DNA from: Silene conica
Lineage: Eukaryota; Streptophyta; Magnoliopsida; Caryophyllales; Caryophyllaceae
NCBI GenBank assembly: GCA_029255685.2
Contig: CM055313.2
Span: 42,674,079-42,738,078 of the forward strand
Length of the DNA: 64,000 nucleotides
Direction of reading: 5' to 3'
This document shows, piece after piece, positions 1 to 11,293 of the stretch. The notes under the pieces were generated by a model, which saw nothing but the letters and a program-made list of their open reading frames with translations, was not told where the DNA came from and did not search any database. A program made the position numbers and the translations under genes. Every line of letters begins with the position of its first letter. The first letter of the stretch is position 1.

Positions 1-1137
1 CTGGGCACCTCATCCCCTACATTACGAAATACGCAAAATCACATCAAAAGAGACCACCAGCCGATCGGCAGGCAGTCGGCCTACCGGCTGGCAGTCCAAA
101 ACTAGATTCCTCTAAAACCCGCAAAAACAACACCAAGCCTTCCCAGCCGGTCGACCGGCGGCCGGTCGGTCGACCGGCTCAGAGAGCCTGTTCGCCAAAA
201 TCGTGTTTTCCAGCCACTTCAAAAACCAATAAATCGACACCAATTCTTATGAATCGTTACAAATGAAGTTTTCCCAACATTACTAATCATCCGATACTAC
301 TTATCTAACAGCAAACAAACCACAAAACAATCCTCAAACGATTATATCAAGTATTCGTCTTAACTTTGTGAAAAACTGAAAATAAGCTTATGAACATGTA
401 AAAACATCACAAGGCATGAATTCAACAAATATGAACAATCCTAAACATGTTACTAAGTCCCTTGAACATCATTCTTAAACAAAAATCAGAACATTAGGAA
501 GAACACATCAAAACTTTCTAATATTCACAATAAGGCCGAGTTTCTCATTATCGTCACCTCAAATGAAATCCGGCTTAAAGATCCTCCTCTACAACGAAGC
601 TATAAAGTCCCGGGTCGTCCAAGACCACACCTACATCACGAAAAACAAGTTTAACGGACTGAAAATCGAATCCTACAAAAACAGCCCGAAATTCGAAGTG
701 AAGGATTTGAAAAACGAAAGTAATAGATGGCTTGCAAATTTGATGAGGATTCCGAAAATGTTATTATTACCTTAATTCGGTAGACGGATGATGAAGAAAA
801 GAGAAAAAGAAGATGATTATTTTGGAGGTTTTGAAAGAATGGAGTTTACTGTAAAATGTTTTGAAGATGAAGAGGAATATGTCGACACAATGATTCTAAG
901 GGGTTTAAGGAGTTGTCCTTTCCGTCATAAATGAAACGGGTTAGGATACTTGAACGGGTTTTTAAGTTGTGAACTCAACCTTACCAAGTTTGTATTCGTC
1001 TTAAGGACCTAAGGTTCTTAAGACGGATCCTATGAATTATTTTAAAATAACTTAACATTAAATATTAAAATATTATTTTATCCCGTAAAATAATTAAAAC
1101 CTTTAAAATATAATTGACGAAAATGCAGGATGTTACA
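1..1137 (-). mobile_element. Retroelement Z: LTR (partial, runs off the left edge)
   Basis: This is the inner part of an LTR read on the minus strand. It ends at 1137 with TGTTACA and is followed by a minus-strand polypurine/hairpin stretch, as expected where a 3' LTR meets its internal region. Positions 60-190 hold several GTCGAC- and CCGGCTGG-type imperfect palindromes. No convincing coding region is present; the 70-codon open frame at 563-775 resembles no protein I know. The lineage is uncertain, but the hairpin next to the polypurine tract suggests a Ty3 chromovirus-type element. Confidence 0.5.
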
Positions 1138-1533
1138 ATCACCCAATCTTCAAAAAGTTTTGTCCTCGAAACTAGAAGGTATAAGTAAGTATAAAAATAA
1201 CTCTAACTTTCAAAATATATCGAGCGGGTTATGATGACCCAAAACTCTATCTTGCAAAAAGGTTTCAAGAAACAAAAGGTTTCAAGGCACAAGTCTTATC
1301 AATGGACGTTGGGATTCTCGTTACGTATTCAAGAGTCCGACTTTCCAAATCTGAGACAAGTCCCAAAATTTTGTTCAAATACAGTTCGAAATTAAATTGA
1401 TTCGGTGTTGACAAGCACTGCACGGGTTATCAGACGTCTCCAATAAGAAGTTCTAGTGGCGCTCAACGCTGAAATCTGACAAAATCGTAAAACGTTACGC
1501 TCTTTAAACCAAGTTTTTGTGGTTATCGTTATA
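1138..1533 (-). mobile_element. Retroelement Z: 3' end of internal region, and junction with element A
   Basis: Positions 1138-1178 read on the minus strand as a short imperfect stem with a GAGGAC loop, then a purine-rich stretch ending at the LTR. The remainder shows no recognisable domain in any frame. At 1522-1556 the motif GTTATCGTTATACGCTG occurs twice in tandem, while the other LTR copy of element A (near 15810) has it once. Z is therefore broken here and joined to A through a templated repeat rather than through an insertion with a TSD. Confidence 0.45.
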
Positions 1534-2991
1534 CGCTGCGTTATCGTTATACGCTGTTTGGGTGCATTTTGTGGTTATGAGTTATTACTACTATTATACT
1601 ATTATTATTTTATCACTAATAATATTATTAATGTTATTATTAATAGTATTATTAGTATTAACATGATTGTTGTTATGATGACTATTATTGTTTTTATTAT
1701 TATTATTATTATTATTGTCTTATTTTATGAGTGTTCTATTGTAATTATTATTTATGATTAATGGTATTATTATTACTAGATTTCGATAATCGTATGAGTA
1801 GTGATGTCATCAGTATTTTTTAATCGTGTTTTGACAATTATTGTTATGCTTATTATTATTACTAGTGAATTTGTGATAATTATTAATTATTATAGTTACA
1901 AATTTATCATTTTATGGTAATATATTATTGGCGTTACTTTGTTACTCTTAATGTATATTGTTATGGTTATTATTCATATTATGATTGTTGTCATTATGGT
2001 TAATATTAATATTAGTAAAAGTGTTGAATATGTTGTTAAGTTAGTAATAATGGTAGTTGTTTTCATGCTATATATATACTAAGTCGATTTTTGGTAAGTC
2101 CATATTTAGTAAATTATAGTTAGTTAATAACATGTGGTTGTGTGAGTAGCATTTAATATTAAATAATAATTATAGGAATGGAGTTCGAGGTGGAATATTT
2201 CTAAACAGTGTTGCCTTTCAGACTTGCTATTCCAGGTAGGTTACACTGTCACTGTACTATTGTTATGTGTTATGAATGGATGTTGGGTGTATGATATGGA
2301 TGATAAGCATGAATGATATGAGGATGGTATATGATTATGAGTAATTATTATTACTGTTGCATTCATAAGTATGGTTACTATTATTGTTGCATTCATGAGC
2401 ATGGCATATGCATCGGATACGGATTTGAGATGATGAGATATTATTGGGCCCAGGCTAGTTCTGCAGGACTAGACCTGGTGACCTCAGTTGTTATGCTGGT
2501 GTTCGGCGACGGCCGATTATAGTCTGCCGGGAGGTTCGGTATGGCTGGGTGTTACGGGTTTGAGATTGAGAATTGAGATTGAGCTCGAGCATATCATGGC
2601 ATTTGCATATCTTTATTGCTGCATTATTTATTATTGTGTTATCCTACTCAACCGCGAGGTTGACAGTGTATTCGTGTACACCTACGATGATCCGGAATGG
2701 GGAGTAGATTCTACAGGTCAGAGACAGATGGACTAGGAGTTTGGGCATGGAGAGAGACATGGCTTGGACCTACTTAGATTTATATCACATACTTAGATGT
2801 TATCAGTTGTATTTATTTTATTCCTTGCGTAGTAGTTGTAAGATCAAAAGTTTAAATTTAATCAGTTTTATATAAAGTACTTTGGATTGTTTTACTTTGT
2901 TATTTACTACCTCGGACATTCGGAGATGGTAACAGCTCTATTTATTTGAGAATGTCTTGCTAAAGGCTCTTAAATAAGTGGGGGTGTTACA
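1534..2991 (+). mobile_element. LARD A: 5'-truncated LTR copy (A1)
   Basis: This stretch matches 15808-17267 almost base for base, so it is the 3' half of an LTR whose first ~1.5 kb is missing. Landmarks are: an ATT microsatellite at 1685-1716; an exon-like block at 2176-2235, preceded by TATAG and followed by GTAGG; a short repeat at 2343-2402; a hairpin CAACC-GCGA-GGTTG at 2649-2662; an ACAG-GTCAG acceptor-like site near 2718; a second hairpin with CTCGG/CGGAG arms near 2911-2925; and the terminal GGGGTGTTACA. The primer-binding site follows directly. Confidence 0.8.
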
Positions 2992-5183
2992 AAGTGGTAT
3001 CAGAGCGAACGATCCTCAGGCCTAAACCAAATGAATAATAATGAACGTAGGAAGAGTCTAATAAAATGAATCCCAGGTTAGTAACTGTTAGGAGCCCCAG
3101 GATTGGGATGAGTTAGGGCCCCCCTCAAACCAAGCCACTGGCCCTTTCAGTCTAACCTGGTAACCCGTGAGTGATGCAGAGAGTGGGTAGTAACAAAATA
3201 AAAGATCAGACCTTGCCTATATCGTACTAACAGTTTTGCAGGAGCGAAATGAGGTAAGTTATGATGTGAAATATGGTTGGTGATCTGTATTATGAAGCAT
3301 GATAATGATATTGAATGTTGGGTGAGATATATGATTTCAAGTATTGAGAACATGAGTTTTGGAAATTAGTTTGAAATATATGCTTGACTGCATGATGATG
3401 TGCATTAGAAGAATACGACAGATTTTGAGATGTTGATTGATCTGAATGATTGCATTGAAATTTTAGAGAATGGATGTATATTTATTGAACAATAATTTTG
3501 AGTGATATTATCATGTGATTTTGGTGTTTAGAAATTTTATATGATATCTGGTTATTAAATGACTATCGTAACTATGTAATATATTGTCTTGAATTTGAAT
3601 ATGAATGATCGGATTTAAATGTTATAGTAATCTATGTCTAGTGATATGCAGAATGTGTTGCCCCAAGCCATGAATGTCATATAGCTATGTGTTACATTCG
3701 TATATACATGTATAAATATTGATTTATTTAGTTGATCCTACCTTTCAGTTTCGCAATCTTTACAGCTTTCATGATGGCAAGTAGAAATTGAAATAATAAA
3801 TAAATATTAATATGGTGCGATGTCATTTCTATGCTTCAATATATGCGTCAACATGTTTTGAGAATAGTTGTGTTTTAATATGACGATGTAAAGTAATAAT
3901 GTGAAATATTAAAGTAACCGACGTTGTAATAAATTTCCAGAATGTTATCCATTTGTACGGGTTGCCGTTTAAAATGTGTTCTCTATATGAATGTGTAAGT
4001 TTTATGTATGATGACCTTATGAGTTAACTTTCTTATGATTTTTATTTCACGTTAAAACGATTTATATTTTGAAGGAAATAAATATTTTGGTTAACAGTGG
4101 TCAGATTGTTACTGCACAGTTTTGTTTTGACCTATGTTTTTGTAAAAGAAATCATTTAAAACGTGTTTATTGTTTATGCAGATTTCCAACTCCATTGTTT
4201 AGAGTATTCATGCATGTTTTGAAAATGATAAGCCACGTAGAAGCTTAATGAGTCGTTATTTAATAGTGATTTTTGCAAGTTGTTTAAATTTCGGTCTAAG
4301 TGTTGTAAAGTTTTGTTCAGACCAACTAAGTTGTAACATTTGTTATAAATAATTCCCATAAGCTTTGCATTTGATCTTTTTCCAATGATTAGTTAGTTCA
4401 TTAAATTTCCTAAAAACTATAATATCTCACAAGATGTCAGAGCCGTTATTTAATTATGATTTTTGAAAGTCCCTACATGATGTTTGATTGTTAAAATTGT
4501 AAGTTATGCGAGCTTTTCAATATAAGAGTTTCATCAAATATGAATTATATTATGTAACCATGTAATATTTTTTTTTATATGACATTAGTAGCATGAATAG
4601 TAGACATATTATATGGATAAGAACTTTGTTAAATAATAATATAACCTTAATTATTATTGGTGAGTTTTATATAAAGTTAGTTTTATTTATACCGACACTA
4701 TTGTTATGCCAGAAGGTGAACTACATATTGTTATGTTTATATCTGATCACAATGTATTAAATTAGTAATCTGGTTGACATGTGAATTATGGGAGTGCTAG
4801 CCTTACTTTCGATCTGTGGTTTGTAAAATCGTCAGTTGATTCGTGTTTATAAATTGTCATTAATTACAACTGCATTGTCTGAAAGTTTCAAAATGTTTTC
4901 AAAGTGATAATCCCTGATAAGGCTGATGTTTGATAATTATGGTAGTTGCTTTGCAACATGAGAAAATCTGTAGCTACATGTTTATGAAATTATGCTTGAA
5001 TAAGAAATTGTTCCGCAAGATATAAACCTCTTATTTCGCAAGTCATGTTTACTAGTTTTGGGTCTAATATGAGTGGATGAAAAGTGTACCTAAGTGATTT
5101 TAACCCGTTTATATCTAGAAATGCTAAGTTGTCTTGCTAGTCTAAGATTGGAGTATACCTCGTGAAATAAGTCAATGTTCCAT
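2992..5183 (+). mobile_element. LARD A: internal region, 5' part (non-coding)
   Basis: The region starts at the primer-binding site and runs to the insertion point of element B; it resumes at 13613. No frame encodes gag, protease, reverse transcriptase or integrase. Positions 3090-3140 hold a GGAGCCCC...GGGATGAGTTAGGG block that recurs after the primer-binding site in B, C, G and H. At 3242-3253 a 12-nt exon-like block ending AATGAG lies between TTGCAG and GTAAGT. The rest is AT-rich, and apart from the shared blocks I see nothing else in it. Confidence 0.75.
2995..3006 (+). promoter_or_regulatory. LARD A primer-binding site (tRNA-iMet type)
   Basis: TGGTATCAGAGC begins three bases (AAG) after the LTR end. 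This is the standard plant LTR-retrotransposon site complementary to the 3' end of initiator methionine tRNA. Confidence 0.9.
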
Positions 5184-7422
5184 TGTAACACCCCCATTTA
5201 TTTAAGAGCCTTTAGCCAGACATTCTCAAATAAATAAGACTGTTACCATCTCGGAATGACCGAGGTAGTAAATAACAAAGTAACACGACCAAGGCACTTT
5301 ATTGGATAAAATTTAAACTTTGATATTACAACAACTACGAGGTCTAAACCTTTGATAACGTAAAAGTACAACTGAAGATATCTAAGTGTGATCTAACTCT
5401 AAGTAAGTCCAAGCCATGTCTCTCTCCATGCCCAAGCTCCTAATCCATCTGTCACTGACCTGTAGAAACTACTCCCCATTCCGGATCATCGTAGGTGTCA
5501 CACGAATACACAGGGTCAACCACGAGGTTGAGTAGGTAAAACAGCTTAAACATAAATAACAATAGAACTGTATCCTCCTCCATCTCCATACCAATCGATC
5601 GTCCACCACACCTCCACCACTTCACACCTCCATCATACCACACCTCCCATCACATCACACCTCCCATCACATCACACCTCCCATGGCCATATCACAAGTC
5701 CCATATCACAAGACTCAAATCACAAGACCCATTTCACATCTCCGTTCTCCACAATAAGCAGTAATAAGTAATCAATCACAATATATCACAATTAAATATA
5801 TCAATCAGATATTGAGTGTCCTCATGTCAGATCACAATCACAGTCATAGATACTCCCCTACCTCAATTGCGGAACGATCACCGAACAGCTGCTAGCAATG
5901 TTCCAAGCGGAAACCGTCACCTAAACATGTATTACGTAACAATTAATAAATATTCCCAAACCCCCATATCACAATGTACACCTACTATAAATAGCAACCT
6001 TCTACAATTGGAAAGTTTCCTAAAATGGAAACTATCCCAAAATAGTAAGTTTTCTTAAAAGGAAACTTCCTGACTCGTAAAGTCCCTTAAACAAAAGGGC
6101 ATAAGAAATTACAAACTTTACTAATTATAGACTTACTAATTAATGATAAAACAATGTTCATACACAAGTATATTAATCATAACAATTGCTAATCATAGAT
6201 ATAACACTAATAATATCACTAATCACAACATTATTAATATCAATAACATTAACAGTAACAATAATAATAATAATAATAATTATTGTAGTATTAACAACAC
6301 TAATAACTATTAGTAATTACTAATAATAAGACCTTAGTAATAAAATAATACAATAATAATAATGAAAGTACTAAAGATAAACGAGCCAAAAGCCCCATAA
6401 CCCGACGCATAACCCCGTGAAACCAACATCAGCACCACCGTGTACAACCCCCACGACCACCAGCAACCACCATCCCTCATACTCCCGACTACCAGCTACT
6501 ACCACGTCACCACAACGCCCCCTTCGCCAACCGTCGGTGAGGCGACCAGAATCGGTCCCTCATCCAACCGCTACAACCCCCTGAACAGAACCCCATGTCG
6601 ACCACCACCACAGGCCCTAACACCACCCTAGACTCCCACCAAAAACACCTCCGACAACATACCTATAGACCACGGTGGTACCACCATATCGACCTCCCCC
6701 GAGTCGACAGTGGTACCACCCCCAAACAACTCCCTGAACACGCATAAACCGACCTCCTGTGATAAACATACCACAAACACCCTCCCTTCGACGCCGACAC
6801 AACCATCTGAACACACTGGGACAACCCCCACGACACTACCCTGATTACCATCAGAAAAAATAGTGCTAGCCACGCCTGATGGTGACGACACTCTACCCTT
6901 CGAAACCCCACAACACCAGACGCAAATACACACATCACGGTAAACAGAGGTGCGACATACCTGTTTTACGGTCAAATCGAAGGGCCCTAGACTGGTCTAA
7001 CCCACTGTTCGAACCTCCTCTCCCTTCTCCGTAGTGGCGGCTGTAAAAGCGTGGTGGTGGCTGTATGTGAAGTAGGGATAGAAGAGATGTGTAGCCTCCT
7101 CTATGTCGGTGTGGTGGCTGGTGAATAAGAGAATATGTTGAGGGTTTTAACACAACGTGGGCTGTTGTGTTGTGCACAATCTACGAGGCCCAAAACCCAA
7201 CTCCGAAGGTCGCATGCTCGAACCCCACTAACAACATATACCAGTACTATTCGATAATGTATTTATCGAATGCTAAAAGCGTTTAAAAAGAAATATTATT
7301 GACACGGTAATTAGAAAGGTAATTTCGCAATAAAATTTATTTGATAAATAATCATCGAGTACTAATGCTCCAATACGACCAATATAAACAATAAATATTA
7401 TAATAAAATACGAGGTATTACA
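5184..7422 (-). repeat. LARD B LTR, left copy (3' LTR in element orientation)
   Basis: The LTR is 2239 bp with TG..CA ends. Read on the minus strand: a strong donor-like CAG/GTATGT near 6955-6961; a TAA/ATT microsatellite near 6262-6290; an exon-like block at 5862-5920 (59 nt) between TTTAG and GTAGG; CACACCTCCCATCACAT repeats at 5640-5690; the ACTCAACC..GGTTGA hairpin near 5517-5535; an ACAG/GT site near 5462; and the terminal stem-loop block at 5184-5265. Open frames at 6617-6975 read GGTGG-rich DNA and are not believable genes. Confidence 0.85.
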
Positions 7423-7792
7423 GTCTTCCCCCGTTAAAATGAACTTCGTCCCGAAGTTCTCATTCAGCGGTCAACACACCGGTCTCTAGGAATATAACGG
7501 TTTCAAAGTGTGACACCCCATCGCAGCGAAACTAAACAAAATCCATTAAACATAAAATAACACACGAAATGTTACATTCTACCCTCGTTAAGAAAACTTT
7601 GTCCCCAAAGTTTAACGTATAACTAAATTAAATGATATATCATGAACCACAATAAACTGAAGTAAAATATCAAGCGTATTCAACAATCACGACATACCAA
7701 AAAGCAGCCCAGTCCTAACAACTAGCCATATCATAAATCAAAAGATTTTACAATCTTATCCTCCTTAAAACACGGTTACGTCCCCGTAACCT
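7423..7792 (-). promoter_or_regulatory. LARD B: three hairpin-polypurine modules
   Basis: Reading the minus strand towards the LTR there are three units. The first (7749-7792) has a GGTTAC/GTAACC stem with GGGGAC between the arms. The second (7570-7614) has an AAACTTT/AAAGTTT stem. The third (7423-7459) has a GAACTTC/GAAGTTC stem. Each is followed by a purine-rich tract (consensus TTAAGGAGGGTAGA) and then TGTAA or similar. The LTR begins directly after the third, so that one is the functional polypurine tract in this copy. Confidence 0.7.
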
Positions 7793-10700
7793 CATTATAC
7801 AATTCCCAGTTCATGACTCCGTCTTACTGATTACTTTATCTCATACTATCTCACTCCAGGTCCCCAAGTATCGCACTCGTCGTCGAATCTAAGACTAAAG
7901 ACAAGGGTGAGTGACTGACGGGATAAAACTGCAAATCAACATTTCCATCTCAATATCGATTTCAAGCCCAGAATATGACTCAATAATCAAGGTCACCCTT
8001 GACCGAAAACACAATGTGGTACAACGGCTTAATAACTCATAACTCAAGCCTGTAACCAATTCTCATCCCCATTTTGGTATCACATTGGCATATATTCCAT
8101 TAAAGGAACTACTCCGTATATAGAGAGTAAAACTCTAAGCTACTCACCCACGGGTCAAGATCAAAGAATACAACAACTCGATACAATACTGAACTGCAAT
8201 CTCAATCTCATCCATATTTATCTTCCAAGTTCATTGACATACTTGTATGTATACGTACCATTCCACCGTTCATAAAATAAAGATTTGGACGCTATACCAA
8301 ACCAACCTAATACAAAACCATTACGCATAAACCACCAATCAATTACCAAAATTTTACCCATCTAACAACGCCACCCGTCTCTCAAACAAAAGGATTATCT
8401 TATCCATAGGCAATATTATCTATCAAAATAAAAGAACAAAGACTAATATTCAAATCAAATAAATACTCGTGAGAAGACCATAACAATCATCATGTAATCA
8501 TATAACCTCGAGCAATAACACGAGTACTAGGATCGATAAGGATCGTGTCACGCAGCAAAACAGAATCGGAATAGTTAACGCTTACACACCATTGAAATTT
8601 TCACACAAAATCAATATATTTACCACAATGTAAATAATCAAGAGACTCGTAGATCATAATTGACAAATTAAAACTTTTCATATCCGTAATCATATTATAG
8701 AAAAGACACAGGACAAAATGTATTGACGTAATTAAACATGGAGTATTAACATATTTCACCAGACGTACACCAATCATAGACTAAGAAGACTGTTTAACAT
8801 TCATAGATAACAATAAGTTACAATCACTAGGTATATTTCCTGTCTACTCTCATTACATCATTTATCATGAAACTGGTAATATATATGACTTGCAATCTAA
8901 GAGATTTATATAATATGCAACAATTTACCAACCGGCACGATTTCGGTAACGCATAGCTATAGAATTTATCATATTGCAAACGATTACTATAATTATCAAA
9001 CATCGAGCGTTATCATGGATAATCATCACTTAAAAAAAACATTTTGAAACTTGGAAACATTGAAGTGGTATTTTGTGGCAATTTATAAATACGAATCAAA
9101 GGACAATTTTACAAGCTATAGATCGAAACAAGACTACACGAAGACATTCTGACTCTTCTTTACTAAACATTGTTCTTGTAAAATGGTAGCTCATAAGTTA
9201 TGAAAATTTAACGGTAAGAGTAAACGAATTTACAAGACTAGTACCTTCATAATTCCCATGTCAACCAGTTACTAACTCGATATATAATGATCAGATTTTA
9301 AACATAGCAAAAGAAATTCAGCTTGTGACATAACAATATACATGAAGATGTTATAAAGATTATTATCTCAGTGAATTAGACAACGATATACCACAAATAT
9401 ACGAAGGAACATCAACAAGATTCGCATCGTTCAAATAATCACAATTACGCATAACAATTAGATTGCTATATCACGCTAATAAACTTACCAGTTAAATTTC
9501 ATTCTGCCACTTGGCAAGACTCTTCTCAGATAAACATGTTTTTTGGCATCACATACGAGCAGCACATAATTATTAAAACGATTTTATCTTAATATTGACG
9601 AAATAAACAAGGTTATGCTATCATATAGTGAGGGTCCATACTCATACCATACGCCTGTTATTCATGTTACTAATGTCATGTCAAGATATCACGTGGTCAC
9701 ATCACATAAATCACATTGGATTAAACTTTTATATGAAGCTTTTATATCTCTCAATTTCAACAATTGAACATTTCGCAGCAACTTACCAAATCATAAATAA
9801 ATAACAGCTTAGTTAACGTGCGAGCGATCATAGTTTTTAGAAATATAAAGGACTAGCTAATCATAGGAAAAGGATCGAATGCATAACTCAAGGAAATTGT
9901 TTAATACCATTTCCATAACTCAATCGGTCTGAACAAGAACTTTACAACAATTCAACATAAAATTAGGCAACTTGCAGGAATCACAATTAAATAACGACTC
10001 ATTAAGATTTTACATGGCCTATCATCTTGAAAACGTAACCGCATATTCTGAACAGTAGGGGTGAAATTATGCATAAACAATAACCAAGTCTTGAATGCTT
10101 TCTTTTACGAAAAGATGGGCCAAAACGGAACTGTGCAGTAACAATCTGACCACGGTCAACTAAAAGATTTATTTCTCTCAAAATATAACTATTATTATCA
10201 TGAAACCAACAGAATTGTAGTAAAACCAACTCAGGAGGTTGTCATATATAAAATTTCATACACAAATATGGAACACATTTAAGATGGCATCATGTACAAA
10301 CAAGGTAACGTCCAGGAAACTTATTAAACAATTTGGTTCGTTTACAACTTCACATTGCCACCTCGAAACTCGACCATTCTTCTTCTGAAACACGTTTACA
10401 TATAATTTGGAGCATAGACATCACTTTGTACAGTATTAACATTCATTTATCATTACAACGATACTCGTCATCAGAATCCCGGCAAAGATTTCAAACTGAA
10501 AGTAGGATCAACTAAATAACTTGATTGTTATGCATGTGTATCTAAAGAAATTAGTTTCTACTAACACACAATCATAACTTATTCAGGTACGGAAATATAA
10601 ACTAGGAGCTACTACGAGGTCCCATATTGTTTACTAACTTCATAACGAATTTAAATGCGTATAGCAGGTATAAAATTTTGAATACGATATATGCAACACA

Positions 10701-11293
10701 TAACTATAAACATTCATGGCTTAGGGCAACACATTCCGCATATCACTAGACATGGGTTACTATAACATATAGTTATAAGATCAACTGAATTACTCATCCT
10801 TACAAGGAGCCAAACATCAGAGTCATATACTAACGATAGTCATTTAAATACCAGATAATCATATGAACATTTCAAAATACCGAAATCAGATGGTCACACC
10901 ACTCTTAACTATTGCTCAACAAATACACATCCATCCTCTTGGGATATCAATTAAAACATCCAACTCGATCCACATTTCATATCTCACATATCCTTCTAAC
11001 TCACGACATTAATGATAACTCACATATTACTTACCTCATTATTCACCTGCAAGAACGTTAGTACAAAATAACCAGGTCGCTATATATATACATATATATT
11101 CTACCCCACTCTTCAGTTACTCTCATTGGGTTCCCAAGACAGAACCAAAAGGGCCCAGGTTTGGTGTGAGGGGGCTCCTAACTCATCCCGTTCCTTTTTG
11201 GGGCTCCTATCAGTTTCATCTCGGGGTTCATTTTCCTACGTTCATTATCATTCATTGGTTTAGGCCTGAGGATCGTTCGCTCTGATACCACTT
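7793..11293 (-). mobile_element. LARD B internal region (non-coding)
   Basis: This is about 3.5 kb of AT-rich DNA without any domain-bearing frame. Minus-strand landmarks shared with G and H are a 46-nt exon-like block at 8148-8193, between TTGCAG and GTGAGT, and a 12-nt block at 11035-11046, between TTGCAG and GTAAGT. The post-primer GC-rich block (GGAGCCCC, GGGATGAGTTAG) lies at 11140-11215. Small frames such as 10002-10229 and 10333-10515 look accidental. Confidence 0.75.
11279..11290 (-). promoter_or_regulatory. LARD B primer-binding site (tRNA-iMet type)
   Basis: On the minus strand TGGTATCAGAGC lies three bases inside the right LTR, which fixes the orientation of element B. Confidence 0.9.

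Noticed and set aside
563..775. 70-codon open frame in LTR Z
   Set aside because: No motif or composition supporting a protein; it lies within an LTR and on the strand opposite to the element.
6617..7177. Overlapping minus-strand frames in the B LTR (repeated at 12807-13367)
   Set aside because: Their sequence is Val/Gly/Cys-rich in several frames at once, a product of GGTGG-rich DNA; repetition in both LTRs reflects LTR identity, not gene conservation.
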